6,727 bases of DNA from JBAYHN01 sp041666125. GTDB lineage: Bacteria > Patescibacteriota > Gracilibacteria > UBA1369 > UM-FILTER-53-11. Position 1 is the first letter of the stretch; every line of letters begins with the position of its first letter. The stretch covers positions 1 to 6,727 of the forward strand of contig JBAYHN010000069.1 of the NCBI GenBank assembly GCA_041666125.1, written 5' to 3'. Positions 4,708 to 6,727 of this stretch are shown here, piece by piece. The position numbers and the translations under genes were made by a program. The notes under the pieces are model-generated. The model saw only the letters and a list, made by a program, of their open reading frames with translations, did no database searches and was not told the DNA's origin.

Positions 4708-6727
4708 ATGCAAAAGATTTTTCGTGGTTTTTTTATATTGATTTTGGTCGCGGCGCAAATTCCACAATATGCCTTTGGACAAAGCACAACGCCTGCAGTT
4801 TCAATAACAGAAATTGGCGTTTTTGAACCGGCAGAAATAGAATGGGTGGAGATTTTTAATAAAAGCGATGCGTCGGTGGACTTAACGGGCTGGAAGTTTT
4901 TTGAAGAGAATACAAATCATGGGCTAACAGCTGTAACTGGAGATTTTATTATAGATGCAGGCGAATATGCGATTATTGCGAGCAAAGCGGATAAGTTTCA
5001 GGCAAAGTATTCCAATTTTACAGGTACAATCCTGGATTCCAGCTGGGGAAATTTAAAAGAAGCCGGCGAATTAATAGGATTAAAAGACAAAGATGGGAAT
5101 TTTGTAGAACAGTTTACATATCCTCAGATTTTGGATGCCAAGCCCGAAAATAATTCTTCTTTGGAAAGGGTTGATGCGGGAAATTGGCGATTTGTATTAA
5201 AAAATTCATTGGGACTACCTGCGGCCGCGGAGATTCAAAATACTTTGCCCGCAACAGTGGTTGTGCAACCGATTTTGCCTGCGCCCGTGATAACTGCACC
5301 AGTTGTACCCGTGCCGGTTAAAACATCTTCACCTACCCCTCAACAACCAACTGTCTCACCAAAAACAAACAATCCTCCACAGGCGATAATTCAAATTCAA
5401 AGCGGAGAGCTGGTTGCAAACAAATCTACAACAATAAATTTTGATGGGCGCGCTTCTTCGGATCCGGATGGAGATAAATTAACTTTTTCGTGGGATTTGG
5501 GCGATGGCACAAGTGAAATTTCTGCCAATCCCGGGTTACATAAATATGATAAACCGGGCAATTACACGGTTACTTTAATTGTGAGCGATCAGCAAGGCGC
5601 GCAAGGCAAGGCTCAAACTCAAGTGCAAGTTATTGATGCACCTGCCACTGCAAGCTCAAGCAAGACAAATGTCTCCGCAACTGCAAACTCAAACAAAAAG
5701 ACTAAGTCTTCGGCAGTTAATTTTCTGCCTCTCCTGACACAGACATTACCGGAAAATTTTCAAGATTCCACAATCGAAGTTCACGGATATTTGGTTTTTG
5801 GGAATATGGAAGATGTAACTACAAAAACTGCGACTACAGCCAAAAAATCCACAAAAGAAACTTTTCAAAATGGCGATTTGTCGGATGCAATACGCATTAC
5901 CGAGCTGATCCCCGCCCCGGATGCCAGCGACGAAAACGGTGAATGGATAGAAATTTTCAATAGCGGCACAGAAACTATAAATCTTGGCAATTGGCAGATT
6001 TTTGATGCTGCAAAAAAAGCTTCGCCATATTTAATTCCAGACACGCTCGCAATTCCGCAAAACTCATATGTGATATTTCAAAAAACAGAAACTAAAATCT
6101 CTTTAAATAATGGCAGCGACGAAATTTTTCTTGCAGACTTTGAAGGTAAAGTTATTGATTCCGTTTCATATACAAATTCCAAAAAAGCATATTCCTACGC
6201 ACTCGTGCAAACGGCCGCACAAGTGGACTTGCAACCCACTAAACTTGCCAGTTCCGCCCTTGCAGCAGCCGAAAACTCCGAGTGGCAATGGGTAGATGAG
6301 CCAACTCCCGGCCAGCCAAATCCTATTTTCCAAAATATTTCCGGAACGGTTTTGGGCTTTGTTGCCGGAGGAGGACCTTATGAGAACTTACTAAAATTAA
6401 CAATGCAAAATGGAGAAACAAAAGAAGTAAATCTTTCATCGGATGTATTGGATCCAAAAATTGCAGAAACTGTCCTGACTCCGGGATCACAAGTTTCGCT
6501 TCAGGCTCAAAAACGCGAAAGCGGGAATTATGAAATCAAAAAAATAGCAGACGTAAAGCCTCCGGAGGCCGAACCTAAAAAAGAGACTAACTATTTTGTG
6601 TGGATTATTTTTGGCGTAATTGCGGTTGGGATTCTGCTTAACATGCGGCCACTAATTCGCGCAATAAAAGAATGGCGTGCAAAAAAACGCGCAACGTCCG
6701 CGACACCTACAGAGGAAAACTCTTTAA
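4708..6727 (+). CDS. Secreted membrane-anchored protein: lamin-tail, PKD, lamin-tail (open at window edge)
   Basis: The frame runs 673 codons from the ATG at 4708 to the edge with no stop. Residues 1-24 form a signal peptide (basic QKIFR, hydrophobic core, cleavage near AFG-QS). A lamin-tail domain follows at about 28-165 (EWVEIFNKSD, LTGWKFFE), then a Pro-rich linker (about 176-224). A PKD domain (about 223-309) shows ASSDPDGDKLTFSWDLGDGT and PGNYTVTLIVSD. After a Ser/Thr/Lys linker, a second lamin-tail domain lies at about 392-537 (ITELIPAPD, GEWIEIFNSG, closing W-x-TPGQPN). A beta-rich region at 543-612 may be OB-fold-like. A membrane helix (about 628-648) and a basic tail complete it. The protein should be displayed outside the cell with its C-terminus inside. 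Lamin-tail and PKD domains are generally binding or structural; no catalytic motif is seen. No Shine-Dalgarno precedes the ATG, but the signal peptide fixes the start. The reading frame is probably near its end. Confidence 0.93.
   Translation, partial: MQKIFRGFFILILVAAQIPQYAFGQSTTPAVSITEIGVFEPAEIEWVEIFNKSDASVDLTGWKFFEENTNHGLTAVTGDFIIDAGEYAIIASKADKFQAKYSNFTGTILDSSWGNLKEAGELIGLKDKDGNFVEQFTYPQILDAKPENNSSLERVDAGNWRFVLKNSLGLPAAAEIQNTLPATVVVQPILPAPVITAPVVPVPVKTSSPTPQQPTVSPKTNNPPQAIIQIQSGELVANKSTTINFDGRASSDPDGDKLTFSWDLGDGTSEISANPGLHKYDKPGNYTVTLIVSDQQGAQGKAQTQVQVIDAPATASSSKTNVSATANSNKKTKSSAVNFLPLLTQTLPENFQDSTIEVHGYLVFGNMEDVTTKTATTAKKSTKETFQNGDLSDAIRITELIPAPDASDENGEWIEIFNSGTETINLGNWQIFDAAKKASPYLIPDTLAIPQNSYVIFQKTETKISLNNGSDEIFLADFEGKVIDSVSYTNSKKAYSYALVQTAAQVDLQPTKLASSALAAAENSEWQWVDEPTPGQPNPIFQNISGTVLGFVAGGGPYENLLKLTMQNGETKEVNLSSDVLDPKIAETVLTPGSQVSLQAQKRESGNYEIKKIADVKPPEAEPKKETNYFVWIIFGVIAVGILLNMRPLIRAIKEWRAKKRATSATPTEENSL
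5644..5712 (+). repeat. Imperfect tandem duplication in the linker coding region
   Basis: Two units of 33 and 36 bp (5644-5676 and 5677-5712) encode ATASSSKTNVS and ATANSNKKTKSS, residues 313-323 and 324-335 of the surface protein. They extend the flexible low-complexity linker after the PKD domain. Such in-frame duplication commonly varies linker length between strains. Confidence 0.6.

Noticed and set aside
4614..4826. 70-codon frame with a good AGGGAG ribosome site
   Set aside because: More than half of it overlaps the surface-protein gene out of frame, the product looks random, and the purine run sits inside the inverted-repeat loop. A tiny leader peptide cannot be fully excluded.
5114..6295. 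Short frames at 5114-5299 (minus) and 6110-6295 (plus) inside the surface-protein gene
   Set aside because: Both fall within the continuous lamin-tail/PKD reading frame and encode nothing recognisable.

Overview
The window looks like chromosomal DNA from a bacterium of moderately low GC content, using the standard bacterial code (TAA, TAG and TGA all end frames). My best guess is a Patescibacteria/CPR (Parcubacteria-like) genome. That rests on the cell-surface protein with two lamin-tail domains and a PKD domain, on the style of the GroES and RNase Y sequences, and on the general lack of strong Shine-Dalgarno sites. It is an inference and not proven by the sequence. I see no tRNA, rRNA, CRISPR array, insertion sequence or phage gene.

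Layout. Positions 1-1510 hold the chaperonin operon groES-groEL on the minus strand; groEL runs off the left edge. In front of it lie a sigma-A-like promoter and a CIRCE element, the HrcA operator, with one degenerate arm. Positions 1511-1608 are a divergent control region. It contains a perfect 9-bp inverted repeat between the groE promoter and a plus-strand promoter that probably drives a 110-residue cysteine-rich protein of unknown function (1609-1941). That gene converges on rny (RNase Y, 1969-3510, minus), with only 27 bp between the two stops. RNase Y is full length, but the Asp expected near the end of its HD domain is Asn.

Positions 3511-3830 hold no confident gene, only two overlapping palindromes before rny, a doubtful 55-codon ORF ending in a hairpin, and short direct repeats. 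A histidine-rich 239-residue protein of unknown family follows (3831-4550, plus). The next spacer, 4551-4707, contains an 11-bp perfect inverted repeat. The last gene (4708 to the right edge, plus, open at the end) encodes a secreted, membrane-anchored protein: signal peptide, lamin-tail domain, Pro-rich linker, PKD domain, Ser/Thr/Lys linker, second lamin-tail domain, a small beta-rich region, a C-terminal membrane helix and a basic tail.

The recognised genes are mostly housekeeping: protein folding under heat-shock control, RNA turnover at the membrane, and cell-surface display. I do not see a clear new multi-gene system. The best leads are the unknown gene divergent from groE with its shared dyad, the His-rich orphan protein, the RNase Y Asp-to-Asn change, and the 4576-4628 dyad.
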